DNA from: SIG459 sp045638085
Lineage (GTDB): Bacteria > Bacillota > Clostridia > Oscillospirales > Oscillospiraceae
Assembly (NCBI GenBank): GCA_045638085.1
Contig: JAZUAQ010000104.1
Span: 1-20,566, forward strand
DNA length: 20,566 nucleotides
Direction of reading: 5' to 3'
This document shows, piece after piece, positions 1 through 6,656 of this stretch. The notes under the pieces were generated by a model. That model searched no databases. It saw only the letters and a list, made by a program, of their open reading frames with translations, and had not been told where the DNA came from. The translations under genes and the position numbers were made by a program. Positions within the stretch are counted from its first letter, which is position 1; every line of letters begins with the position of its first letter.

Positions 1-267
1 GCCTCCGACTTCATCTTCTGGCCTATTGCTCAGGCTCTTGGCTTTGATGTAATCTGGTTCGGTATCTATATCATTCTCGTTATGGAACTCGGTGCTATTG
101 CACCTCCCGTTGGACTCAACTGCTTTATTATATCGGGTGTCGCGAAGGATATACCACTAAGCACTATATATAAAGGCGCTTTGCCTTTCGTTATTACAAT
201 TTTCATCGGTGTTGCACTTATAACAGTATTCCCTGATATAGTTATGGTGCTTCCCAACCTGAATTGA
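1..267 (+). CDS. dctM: TRAP transporter large permease, DctM family (3' part only)
   Basis: The window opens inside this gene; only the last 88 codons are present, in frame from base 1 to a TGA stop. The visible part is very hydrophobic with two membrane segments. It carries the APPVGLN stretch typical of the C-terminal end of DctM-type large permeases, and ends in a hydrophobic run followed by LPNLN. DctM is the ion-coupled membrane channel of tripartite ATP-independent periplasmic transporters, which import organic acids captured by a DctP binding protein. The dctQ partner follows after 10 bases. The substrate cannot be read from this fragment, and dctP is not in the window. The family call is firm; the substrate is unknown. 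Confidence 0.85.
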   Translation, partial: ASDFIFWPIAQALGFDVIWFGIYIILVMELGAIAPPVGLNCFIISGVAKDIPLSTIYKGALPFVITIFIGVALITVFPDIVMVLPNLN

Positions 268-271
268 GGTG
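266..271 (+). promoter_or_regulatory. Ribosome binding site that fixes the dctQ start
   Basis: GAGGTG lies six bases before the ATG at 278. An in-frame GTG at 269 is part of this same site, so it cannot be the initiator served by it. This favours the ATG at 278. Confidence 0.7.
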
Positions 272-277
272 GCATCT

Positions 278-808
278 ATGGAAAAAGTTAAAAATATCAG
301 TGCAAAAATTGAAAAATTTACAACCATAGTTGGATATATCAGCTTTGTCTGTGTGTCAGCCATGATGCTGCTGAATGTTGCCGATGTACTTTATCATAAG
401 CTTTTCAATAAGAATATTATAGGAGCTTATGATATAACCCAGCAGCTTCTTATGTGCGCTGTTTTCTGCTCCTTTGCCTATGCTCAGAGCAAGAAAGCAC
501 ACATAAATATGACTCTTATAATTGCAAAATTACCCAGAGCATTGAGATATGTCCTTTTCTCTCTTATGAGTGTTCTTTCTGTTGCTGTCGCAGGCGCAAC
601 AACCTGGGCTGCATATATGCAGACTCTCGACAGTATCAATAAGGGTTATGTTACAGATGTTATATATATGCCTCTCTGGCCCTTCAATGTTGTAATGATA
701 ATCGCCATGGGTATATTTACCCTTACCATAGCATACGATACCGTTTTGTATATAATTGCAATTAAACGCGATGACTATGCAGAAATGATCCAGAAAGACT
801 GGACCTAA
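278..808 (+). CDS. dctQ: TRAP transporter small permease, DctQ family
   Basis: A 176-residue integral membrane protein with four hydrophobic segments near residues 17-38, 53-70, 88-112 and 132-162, the layout of DctQ small permeases. The loop after the second segment reads SKKAHINMTLI, matching the conserved basic/HI(R/N)(V/M) loop of this family. It pairs with the DctM large permease to form the membrane complex of a TRAP importer. The ATG at 278 is chosen because GAGGTG sits six bases upstream. The gene follows the dctM end closely and is clearly in the same operon. The order is unusual: M comes before Q, whereas P-Q-M is commoner. A strong terminator follows directly. The substrate is not identifiable. 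Confidence 0.85.
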   Translation: MEKVKNISAKIEKFTTIVGYISFVCVSAMMLLNVADVLYHKLFNKNIIGAYDITQQLLMCAVFCSFAYAQSKKAHINMTLIIAKLPRALRYVLFSLMSVLSVAVAGATTWAAYMQTLDSINKGYVTDVIYMPLWPFNVVMIIAMGIFTLTIAYDTVLYIIAIKRDDYAEMIQKDWT

Positions 809-820
809 TATTTAGAAAAA

Positions 821-847
821 CAGCCGCCAAAAGGCGGCTGTTTTTTT
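821..847 (+). terminator. Rho-independent terminator after dctQ
   Basis: A perfect 8-bp stem CAGCCGCC / GGCGGCTG with an AAAA loop is followed by seven T residues. It lies 12 bases after the dctQ stop and closes the TRAP operon. Confidence 0.93.
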
Positions 848-936
848 ATGTAGAACAATTAAGTTGCGATTTATTATAGCAAAGGGCAGTGCAGGAGGCC
901 AAACGAAAACAATATCAATTATGCGATGAAGAATAA

Positions 937-998
937 TTGAGCCAAATCGTAAGTTTACTATAACTTTGCTTGATTAATGTTTTAAATTAATGTATTAT
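937..998 (+). promoter_or_regulatory. Candidate tandem promoters for tldD-pmbA
   Basis: Two sigma-A-like pairs are visible. The upstream one is TTGAGC (937-942), 16 bases, TATAAC (959-964). The downstream one is TTGATT (970-975), 17 bases, TATTAT (993-998), which would start transcription about 24 bases before the tldD ATG. Bases 848-936 hold nothing I can assign; an AGGAGG at 892-897 has no credible reading frame behind it. Confidence 0.5.
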
Positions 999-1012
999 AT
1001 GCTCATACATTA
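988..1012 (+). promoter_or_regulatory. Inverted repeat over the tldD -10: possible operator
   Basis: Perfect 8-bp arms TAATGTAT (988-995) and ATACATTA (1005-1012) are separated by nine bases. The dyad spans the -10 and likely start of the downstream promoter, where a bound repressor would block RNA polymerase. A direct repeat of TTAATGT occurs at 974 and 987. The regulator is unknown. Confidence 0.4.
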
Positions 1013-1028
1013 TTTACGGAGGTTACTA

Positions 1029-2414
1029 ATGATAAAAGATATTCTCTCCGCTTATAAATCCGAGTTGCCTTGCGGTGTGCACACTGAACTTCGCGCTCAG
1101 GTTAACCGAAACCGCACAGTTGGACTTATGGGCGGCAACATTATAAAAAACGATAGGGAAGATATTGCGGGTGTTTCTGCACGCAGTTACAAAAACGGTG
1201 TATATGGCTTCGCTTCAATGGCTGAGCTTAGTGATGATGCTGTTAGAAAAGTTTTGAAGGCTTCACTTGAAAACGCCGATTTTCTTGACTCCCATATTAA
1301 GAAGCAGCGTGAGATGTTTCCTGCAATTGCTTCAGGCAAGCATTTTATGGATGTTAATATGCCTGACCCAGATCAGAAGACCTACGTTGACATTCTCAGA
1401 GTGCTTGATGACTATATAGCCGACAAATGCCCTGGGCTTATTGACCGAATGCTTGTTGCATCTTCCAACGGCGTAGAAAAGCTTCTTATCTGCTCTGACG
1501 GATGTGACACGCATGCAAATATTACTCGCAGTCATATTAAATTTAAGCTGACCGCAATGGGAGAGAACGGCAATCCTGTTGACTTGATGGGCTCGTTTGG
1601 CGGATATGGCTCAATGCTCAGTATAGCCAATGATATGACTTCACTTTACGCAAAAGTGGATGAGATTTATGAGCGTCTTATGCAGAAAAGAAACGGCGTC
1701 TATCCTGAAGCCGGAGTTAAGACTGTCGTAATGGGCTCTACTATGGCAGGCATACTTGCTCACGAGGCTGTAGGTCATACTGTTGAAGCGGATCTGGTTG
1801 TCGGCGGCAGCGTAGCGGGTCCTTATCTTGGCAAGCAGGTTGCATCCGAGCTTGTAAACCTTACCGACTTTGCCAACACCGCATTCGGCGAGCAGACTCC
1901 TCAGCCCATCTATGTTGACGATGAAGGCACTCTTGCTGAGGATGCCGTGATTATAAAAGACGGTATTCTTGTTGGATATATGAACAGTCGCGAGACCGCG
2001 CAGCGCTTTGGTGTGAAGCCTTGCGGCAATGCCCGTGCCTGGCTTTTCTCCGATGAGCCCCTTATCCGCATGAGAAACACTCTAATTTTGCCGGGTAAAG
2101 ATAAGCTTGAGGATATTATTTCCTCTGTAGACGACGGATATTATCTCCTTGACTATAATAATGGACAGGCGGACACAACCGGCGAATTTATGTTCGGAAT
2201 ATGTTCCGGCTATGAAATCAAAAACGGCAAGCTTGGCCGTCCTATTCTTGACACCACTATCAGCGGAATCGCCTTTGATATGCTTAAAACTGTTGATATG
2301 GTTTCCGACACAACTAACTGGACCAGCAGCGGAACATGCGGAAAGAAGCAGCCCATGCCTGTTGGTATGGGTGGACCCGCTCTTAGATGCAAGGTAATGA
2401 TTGGAGGACGCTGA
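1029..2414 (+). CDS. tldD: TldD-type zinc metalloprotease, catalytic subunit
   Basis: A 461-residue member of the TldD/PmbA (U62) family. The metal-binding motif HEAVGH lies at residues 245-250, and a CGKKQPMPVGMGGP stretch near the C-terminus matches the family's conserved CGK...PVG tail. In E. coli TldD and PmbA (TldE) form a heterodimeric protease that trims unfolded peptides, processes microcin B17 and degrades the antitoxin CcdA; TldD carries the zinc site. The start at 1029 is set by GGAGG at 1018-1022, six bases upstream; an in-frame upstream start at 990 would overlap the promoter and has no such site. The pmbA gene begins one base after the stop. No RiPP precursor or toxin-antitoxin pair is visible nearby, so the physiological substrate is open. 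Confidence 0.93.
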   Translation: MIKDILSAYKSELPCGVHTELRAQVNRNRTVGLMGGNIIKNDREDIAGVSARSYKNGVYGFASMAELSDDAVRKVLKASLENADFLDSHIKKQREMFPAIASGKHFMDVNMPDPDQKTYVDILRVLDDYIADKCPGLIDRMLVASSNGVEKLLICSDGCDTHANITRSHIKFKLTAMGENGNPVDLMGSFGGYGSMLSIANDMTSLYAKVDEIYERLMQKRNGVYPEAGVKTVVMGSTMAGILAHEAVGHTVEADLVVGGSVAGPYLGKQVASELVNLTDFANTAFGEQTPQPIYVDDEGTLAEDAVIIKDGILVGYMNSRETAQRFGVKPCGNARAWLFSDEPLIRMRNTLILPGKDKLEDIISSVDDGYYLLDYNNGQADTTGEFMFGICSGYEIKNGKLGRPILDTTISGIAFDMLKTVDMVSDTTNWTSSGTCGKKQPMPVGMGGPALRCKVMIGGR

Positions 2415-2415
2415 T

Positions 2416-3717
2416 ATGAAAGAACTTAAAAATATCGCAGCAGGCGCCCTCTCCGCCTTGGCTGAGCGCGGTGCAGATAGTGCATCCGTAAGCGCAGGTT
2501 ATGTTGAAACCCGCGAATTCAACGTTGACGGTGGAGAATTCTCTCTGTTTCGTACTATGTTCGATAATTCACTTGTTCTCACCGCCCTTAAGGATAGAAA
2601 AAAGGGAAGCGCAGCAATCAACCATTTTGATGCTGAGGCCATCAAAATGGCTGCAGATAACTGCATAGCTGCAGCTGAAGCCTCCGAAGCGGATAAGGAT
2701 TGGGAATTTGGACCCAATGCGGGAGACGCTTCTTTCGTTGATGGAGTAACTGAGCCTGATATGGAGCTTTTCTTCTCTCGCTGCAGGGAGCTTGTAGCTT
2801 CTATTAAGAATGAATATCCGAAAATTTTGATTGAGCAGCTCATTGTTGCTCACAAGTCCCGCAAAAGCGTTTATATTAACTCAAACGGATCTTCTTTTGA
2901 CAGACGCAGCGGAAGCTATAATCTTATGCTGATGTTCTCCGCCCACGAAAACGGCAAGGGCTCATCCTTCTTTGGATGCGGATTTCAAACTGTTGATCTC
3001 TCAATTCCCTTCATCGAGCAGGCATCCCTACGTCGTGATCTTGCCAGCGTAGAAAAACAAATCCATACAAAGTCTATTTCAGGAAAATTCCGGGGAACAG
3101 TACTTGTGCCTCCCGGATGCCTTGGCGAAATTCTTTATTATGCTCTCGGCACTTTTGCAGACGGCGCAGCTGTCAACAGCGGAACCAGTATATGGAAGGA
3201 TAAACTGGGAGAAAAGGTGGCAGATGAAAGACTCAATATCAGACTTTCTCCCTGCAGCGATGATATTATTTCCGGCTCACGCTGGACAAGCGACGGATAT
3301 ATTACAGAGAAGTTCGACCTTATTAAAAACGGTGTTCTAAAGAGCTTTGTTATTGATAAGTATTTTGCAAATAAAACCGGTTTTGATCGTTCTCTGAATT
3401 ATTCTCTTGAAAATCTTTCTGCAGCTGCCGGTGATAAGCCTGTGGAGGATATTGTCAAAGGCATTGACAGAGGTCTTCTGCTTGGAAGAATTTCGGGCGG
3501 CCGGCCTTCTTCTTCCGGTGATTTTTCTATGGTTGCTAAGAACAGCTTTATCATCGAAAACGGTGAGATCGGTGAGGCGGTCAGTGAGGTTATGATAAAC
3601 GGTAATCTTGCAGAAATGCTTAACAATATTCAAGATATCTCCATAGAGAAGGAATGCGATGGCGGTACAAGTCTGCCTTGGATGGCTTTTGATGGAATAA
3701 CCGTAAGTGGCAAATAA
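2416..3717 (+). CDS. pmbA: PmbA/TldE, non-catalytic partner of TldD
   Basis: A 433-residue PmbA/TldE-family protein. It lacks the HExxxH metal motif seen in its upstream neighbour, as expected for the PmbA subunit, which shapes the channel of the TldD-PmbA heterodimer. The C-terminal region shows the family's glycine-rich pattern, including ISGGRPSSSGDFS followed by VMINGNLAEMLNNI. The ATG at 2416 is preceded by GGAGG at 2403-2407 inside the tldD end, so the genes are translationally close and certainly co-transcribed. An in-frame TTG at 2401 precedes that site and is rejected. A hairpin terminator follows four bases after the stop. Confidence 0.92.
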   Translation: MKELKNIAAGALSALAERGADSASVSAGYVETREFNVDGGEFSLFRTMFDNSLVLTALKDRKKGSAAINHFDAEAIKMAADNCIAAAEASEADKDWEFGPNAGDASFVDGVTEPDMELFFSRCRELVASIKNEYPKILIEQLIVAHKSRKSVYINSNGSSFDRRSGSYNLMLMFSAHENGKGSSFFGCGFQTVDLSIPFIEQASLRRDLASVEKQIHTKSISGKFRGTVLVPPGCLGEILYYALGTFADGAAVNSGTSIWKDKLGEKVADERLNIRLSPCSDDIISGSRWTSDGYITEKFDLIKNGVLKSFVIDKYFANKTGFDRSLNYSLENLSAAAGDKPVEDIVKGIDRGLLLGRISGGRPSSSGDFSMVAKNSFIIENGEIGEAVSEVMINGNLAEMLNNIQDISIEKECDGGTSLPWMAFDGITVSGK

Positions 3718-3721
3718 ATAT

Positions 3722-3753
3722 AGAAGCACAGGTAAATAACCTGTGCTTCTTTT
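3722..3753 (+). terminator. Hairpin terminator after pmbA
   Basis: A 12-bp perfect stem, AGAAGCACAGGT (3722-3733) and ACCTGTGCTTCT (3739-3750), has a five-base loop and only a short T tract (TTT, 3751-3753, with one more T in the stem end). The long stem makes termination likely, though the weak U tract may leave some read-through into moaA. Confidence 0.78.
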
Positions 3754-3783
3754 AATGTCCGCAATCAATTTTTCGTTGATGTT

Positions 3784-3818
3784 TTGCTATATCGATGTTA
3801 TCCTATTCTATATAGCAA
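3784..3818 (+). promoter_or_regulatory. Inverted repeat upstream of moaA, ModE-like half-sites
   Basis: Perfect 9-bp arms TTGCTATAT (3784-3792) and ATATAGCAA (3810-3818) are separated by 17 bases and end four bases before the moaA Shine-Dalgarno sequence (GGAG, 3823-3826). The CTATAT/ATATAG arms resemble the half-sites of the molybdate regulator ModE (TATATA-type Mo-box arms), but the spacing is about one helical turn longer than the classical box. A promoter probably lies here too. Candidates are TTGATG 3776-3781 with TATCCT 3799-3804, or TATTCT 3804-3809 with no good -35. The dyad would cover either. Confidence 0.45.
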
Positions 3819-3835
3819 TTTTGGAGTTTTACCCT

Positions 3836-4789
3836 ATGACAGATAATTACGGAAGAAATATTAAATATTTGCGTTTGTCAGTTACGGAGCGCTGCAATCT
3901 TCGATGCCGATACTGCATGCCTGAGGACGGAGTATGCAAAAAGCGCCACGAGGATATGCTCAGCGAGGATGAGATGATTATGGTTGTAAAAGCCGCATCA
4001 CGTCTTGGCATAAACAAGCTTCGTATAACGGGTGGTGAGCCCCTCATTAAGAAAAATATTATTTCCATATGCCGCAGGGCTGCTGCAGTTGATGGGATAA
4101 ATGAGCTGTGCATTACAACAAACGGAACTCTTCTCCCTGAAATGGCATCTGATCTTAAAGCCGCAGGTGTCAGCAGAATAAATATAAGCCTTGATACGCT
4201 TTCTCCTGAAAAATATGAATATATAACCAGATGGGGAAAGCTTTCTGCCGCACTTAAAGGAATTGAAGCTGCTCTTGAAGCAGGATTTGATAAGGTGAAA
4301 ATAAATACTGTTTTGATAGGCGGATTTAACAATGACGAGATATCTGACCTTGCGCAGCTAACTGTCAAATACCCCATAGACCTTCGCTTTATTGAGCTTA
4401 TGCCTATGTATGACAGTGGAGATTTTGGCGAAAAATCCTATGTAAGCGGAGAAATAGTTTTAACAACAATACCTGAGCTTATACAGCAGAAAGCTGCAGA
4501 CGGTGTGGCGAGACTTTATAAAATCTCCGGTGCTAAAGGCAGTATCGGCATAATAAGTCCGGTAAATAATCATTTCTGTGGGACTTGCGACAGGATCCGT
4601 GTTACCGCGGATGGAAAAGTAAAGCCTTGCCTTCATTCTGCTGTTGAATATTCTCTTAAGGGAATGGATACAGATTCTATGGAGCGAGTGCTGAAAAATG
4701 CGATTGTTTCAAAGCCTCTTGCTCATAATCATCTCTCTGCCAAGCAACGCAGCGGTTCGGGAAGAAATATGAATGAAATAGGAGGCTGA
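3836..4789 (+). CDS. moaA: GTP 3',8-cyclase MoaA (radical SAM)
   Basis: A 317-residue radical SAM enzyme that converts GTP to 3',8-cH2GTP, the first step of molybdenum cofactor synthesis. The SAM-cluster cysteines are C20, C24 and C27 in ERCNLRCRYCMP. The second, GTP-binding 4Fe-4S cluster has C248, C251 and C265 (FCGTCDRIR ... KPC). RITGGEPL is the usual SAM-contact motif, and the protein ends in the Gly-Gly tail that MoaA needs for activity. The length is close to the usual 320-330. The start is the ATG at 3836, nine bases after GGAG and just before MTDNYGRNI; a longer in-frame extension back to 3743 would run through the pmbA terminator and is rejected. The next gene begins three bases after the stop. 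Confidence 0.96.
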   Translation: MTDNYGRNIKYLRLSVTERCNLRCRYCMPEDGVCKKRHEDMLSEDEMIMVVKAASRLGINKLRITGGEPLIKKNIISICRRAAAVDGINELCITTNGTLLPEMASDLKAAGVSRINISLDTLSPEKYEYITRWGKLSAALKGIEAALEAGFDKVKINTVLIGGFNNDEISDLAQLTVKYPIDLRFIELMPMYDSGDFGEKSYVSGEIVLTTIPELIQQKAADGVARLYKISGAKGSIGIISPVNNHFCGTCDRIRVTADGKVKPCLHSAVEYSLKGMDTDSMERVLKNAIVSKPLAHNHLSAKQRSGSGRNMNEIGG

Positions 4790-4792
4790 GTT

Positions 4793-5752
4793 ATGCAAGG
4801 TGTTCCTATATTTGCATTTTCTGCATTTTCCGGTACGGGTAAAACAACTCTTATTGAGAAATTGGTTTCTGCATTTACCGCGGAAGGCTATGCTGTTGCC
4901 GTCATAAAGCATAGCAGTCATGATTTTGAAATCGACTGCGAAGGAAAGGATTCATATCGTTTCACTGCTGCAGGTGCTGCAGTAAGCCTTATTGCTTCAA
5001 AGAACAAAACTGCGATTATTGAAAGCAGAGAGCTCGAACTTTCTCAGCTTATTGAGAGGGTAAAAGATGTAGATATAATTTTTGTAGAGGGCTATAAAAA
5101 TGAGTCGTTACCGAGAATTGGCATAGCTAGAAAAGAGTGTGGAAAGGGCTTTATCGATTCATTTGATAAGTTTATCGCCCTTGTTAGCGACTATGATAAT
5201 ATTGAGAGTGTTATTCCTCATTTCCATATTGATGATATAGAAGGGGTGAAGAATTTTATTATGAGAAATATGAATGATTTCACTCATTTTAATGAAGAAG
5301 GCCGAGCTAAGATGGTTGATGTGGGTGAAAAGCCCGAAAACCGCAGAAGCGCTGTTGCAGGTGCAAGAGTATTTGTCAGCCCCGAAACATTTGCTTTGAT
5401 TAAAAACGGCGGAATGAAAAAAGGCGATGTGCTGACGGTTGCACAGATTTCCGGCATTATGGGTGCAAAAAAGACCGCTGAGCTTATTCCTATGTGCCAT
5501 AATGTTTTTATTGAGGGTGTTAATATGAATCTCAGCCTTGATGAAGACCTTTGCTGCGTTGATATAAAGGCGGAGCTTAACTGCGACGGAAAGACTGGGA
5601 TTGAGATGGAAGCCCTTACTGCTGTTTCCGTTGCTGCCCTTACCGTTTATGATATGTGCAAGGCTGTGCAGAAAGATATAGTCATCAGCGATATAAGACT
5701 CCTCAGCAAAAGCGGCGGAGTTCATGGAGACTTTGTCAGAAAGGAAGACTGA
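4793..5752 (+). CDS. moaC: MobB-MoaC fusion: MGD-synthesis GTPase domain plus cyclic pyranopterin monophosphate synthase
   Basis: One 319-residue protein with two Moco domains. Residues 1-159 are MobB-like: a P-loop SAFSGTGKTTL (K17, with Ala11 where the usual first Gly would be), then VIKHSSHDFEID, GKDSYRF..AGA and VEGYK, all typical of MobB, which assists MobA in guanylylating molybdopterin. From residue 160 (MNDFTHFNEEG) there is a full-length MoaC, which with MoaA makes cPMP. GKTGIEMEALTAVSVAALT and YDMCKAVQKD are intact, with D287 and K290 matching catalytic Asp128/Lys131 of E. coli MoaC. The usual CHP is C235-H236-N237 here. GGAGG at 4781-4785 sets the start. No stop or separate ribosome site divides the domains. 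No mobA is in the window. Confidence 0.93.
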   Translation: MQGVPIFAFSAFSGTGKTTLIEKLVSAFTAEGYAVAVIKHSSHDFEIDCEGKDSYRFTAAGAAVSLIASKNKTAIIESRELELSQLIERVKDVDIIFVEGYKNESLPRIGIARKECGKGFIDSFDKFIALVSDYDNIESVIPHFHIDDIEGVKNFIMRNMNDFTHFNEEGRAKMVDVGEKPENRRSAVAGARVFVSPETFALIKNGGMKKGDVLTVAQISGIMGAKKTAELIPMCHNVFIEGVNMNLSLDEDLCCVDIKAELNCDGKTGIEMEALTAVSVAALTVYDMCKAVQKDIVISDIRLLSKSGGVHGDFVRKED

Positions 5753-5754
5753 AA

Positions 5755-6258
5755 ATGGCATATACTGCCGCGGTAATAACCATAAGCGATAAAGGTGCTG
5801 TTGGACAGCGCATTGATACAAGCGGTCCAGCCATATGTGAAATTCTAGAAAATGACGCATGGGAAGTAGTTTATACCGAAATAATTCCTGATGATTTTGA
5901 TAAAATCAAAGAGGTTTTCTGCCGTTGCTGCGATGAAAAGAAGATTGATTTGATTTTAAGCACCGGAGGAACGGGTTTCTCTCCCAGAGATATTACTCCC
6001 GAGGCCACTCTTGCAGTTATTGAAAGAAGAACTCCCGGTATACCCGAGGCTATGCGTGCGGAGAGTATGAAAATTACTCCTCACGGATGCCTTAGTCGCA
6101 GCGAAGCTGGCATAAGAGGATGCAGCCTCATCATAAATCTGCCCGGAAGCAAAAAAGCTGCCTGCGAAAATATTCTCGCTGTGCTTCCTGCTGTCCGACA
6201 TGGGATAGATATGCTTCATAGTGCTGGCAGTGCTGATTGCGGAGAGGAGAAAAAATGA
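5755..6258 (+). CDS. mogA: MogA/MoaB-family molybdopterin adenylyltransferase
   Basis: A 167-residue protein of the MoCF_biosynth fold. The family signature STGGTGFSPRDITPEAT lies at residues 69-85, and the second conserved segment LPGSKKA at 129-135. MogA-type enzymes activate molybdopterin with ATP to MPT-AMP, the substrate for MoeA-catalysed molybdate insertion. Length fits MogA/MoaB (about 165-195 residues); the two subgroups cannot be separated by eye, so moaB is an equal name. The ATG at 5755 follows the moaC stop by two bases with GGAAG at 5743-5747. The TGA stop overlaps the next ATG (ATGA), indicating translational coupling. MoeA is not encoded in the window. Confidence 0.9.
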   Translation: MAYTAAVITISDKGAVGQRIDTSGPAICEILENDAWEVVYTEIIPDDFDKIKEVFCRCCDEKKIDLILSTGGTGFSPRDITPEATLAVIERRTPGIPEAMRAESMKITPHGCLSRSEAGIRGCSLIINLPGSKKAACENILAVLPAVRHGIDMLHSAGSADCGEEKK

Positions 6259-6647
6259 AAGAAAAACCCTCTTTAGAAAAATGGATGGCAGAAGCAAAGA
6301 GGCATGAAAACGCTGCGAAGTGCGGGATGTATCTGCTTCATAACGGTACTGTCAGAGTTACTCCGAAGGCAAAAGTGAGAGAAGGCGCAGATACTGATAA
6401 GGAAGTAAAATCGCTTCGATTCTCATATGATAAAGAGCTTTTGGACGAAATAATTTCCGACGGATATAAGCTTGATGGTATTTATTATATTAAAACCTGG
6501 CTGAATGAGGGTGAATTGGAAGCAGGGGAGGATATTATGTATGTCCTTGTGGGAGGAGATATTCGTCCCAGAGTTATTAATGGTTTAGATTATATTGTAG
6601 GCAGAATCAAAAACGAATGTGTTGAAGAAACAGAGATTTATATGTGA
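6255..6647 (+). CDS. moaE: MoaE-like molybdopterin synthase large-subunit homologue (divergent)
   Basis: A 130-residue protein. By eye it aligns with MoaE: GMYLLHNGTVR (24-34) on the MoaE start GxxxxFxGxVR, LNEGELEAGEDIMYV (83-97) on the IGELxxGDEIVxV segment, then GDIRPRVINGLDYIVGRIKNE (101-121, in two blocks) on the AHRxxAFxAxxxxxDxLK region. MoaE holds the MoaD thiocarboxylate and turns cPMP into molybdopterin. The first active-site lysine (E. coli K119) appears kept as K119; the second (K126) aligns with a non-lysine in this family's shorter tail. No MoaD is found here. The gene overlaps the previous stop by four bases and has a GGAGAGGAG site. The operon context supports a Moco role; whether it is active synthase is less certain. 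Confidence 0.72.
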   Translation: MKEKPSLEKWMAEAKRHENAAKCGMYLLHNGTVRVTPKAKVREGADTDKEVKSLRFSYDKELLDEIISDGYKLDGIYYIKTWLNEGELEAGEDIMYVLVGGDIRPRVINGLDYIVGRIKNECVEETEIYM

Positions 6648-6656
6648 GGATAGCTT

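Noticed and set aside
892..935. AGGAGG followed by ATG in the dctQ-tldD gap, a possible small gene
   Set aside because: The ATG codons there are stopped within a few codons (ATG CGA TGA), and the distance from the AGGAGG is too long.
990..1028. A longer tldD start at 990
   Set aside because: It lies in the promoter/operator region; GGAGG at 1018-1022 points to the ATG at 1029.
3743..3835. A 31-codon N-terminal extension of moaA
   Set aside because: It would run through the pmbA terminator stem and the dyad, and has no homology; the ATG at 3836 has a suitable Shine-Dalgarno site and a normal MoaA N-terminus.
5159..5860. A 233-codon minus-strand frame opposite mobB-moaC
   Set aside because: Antisense shadow of a clear fusion gene; it has no ribosome site or recognisable domain.
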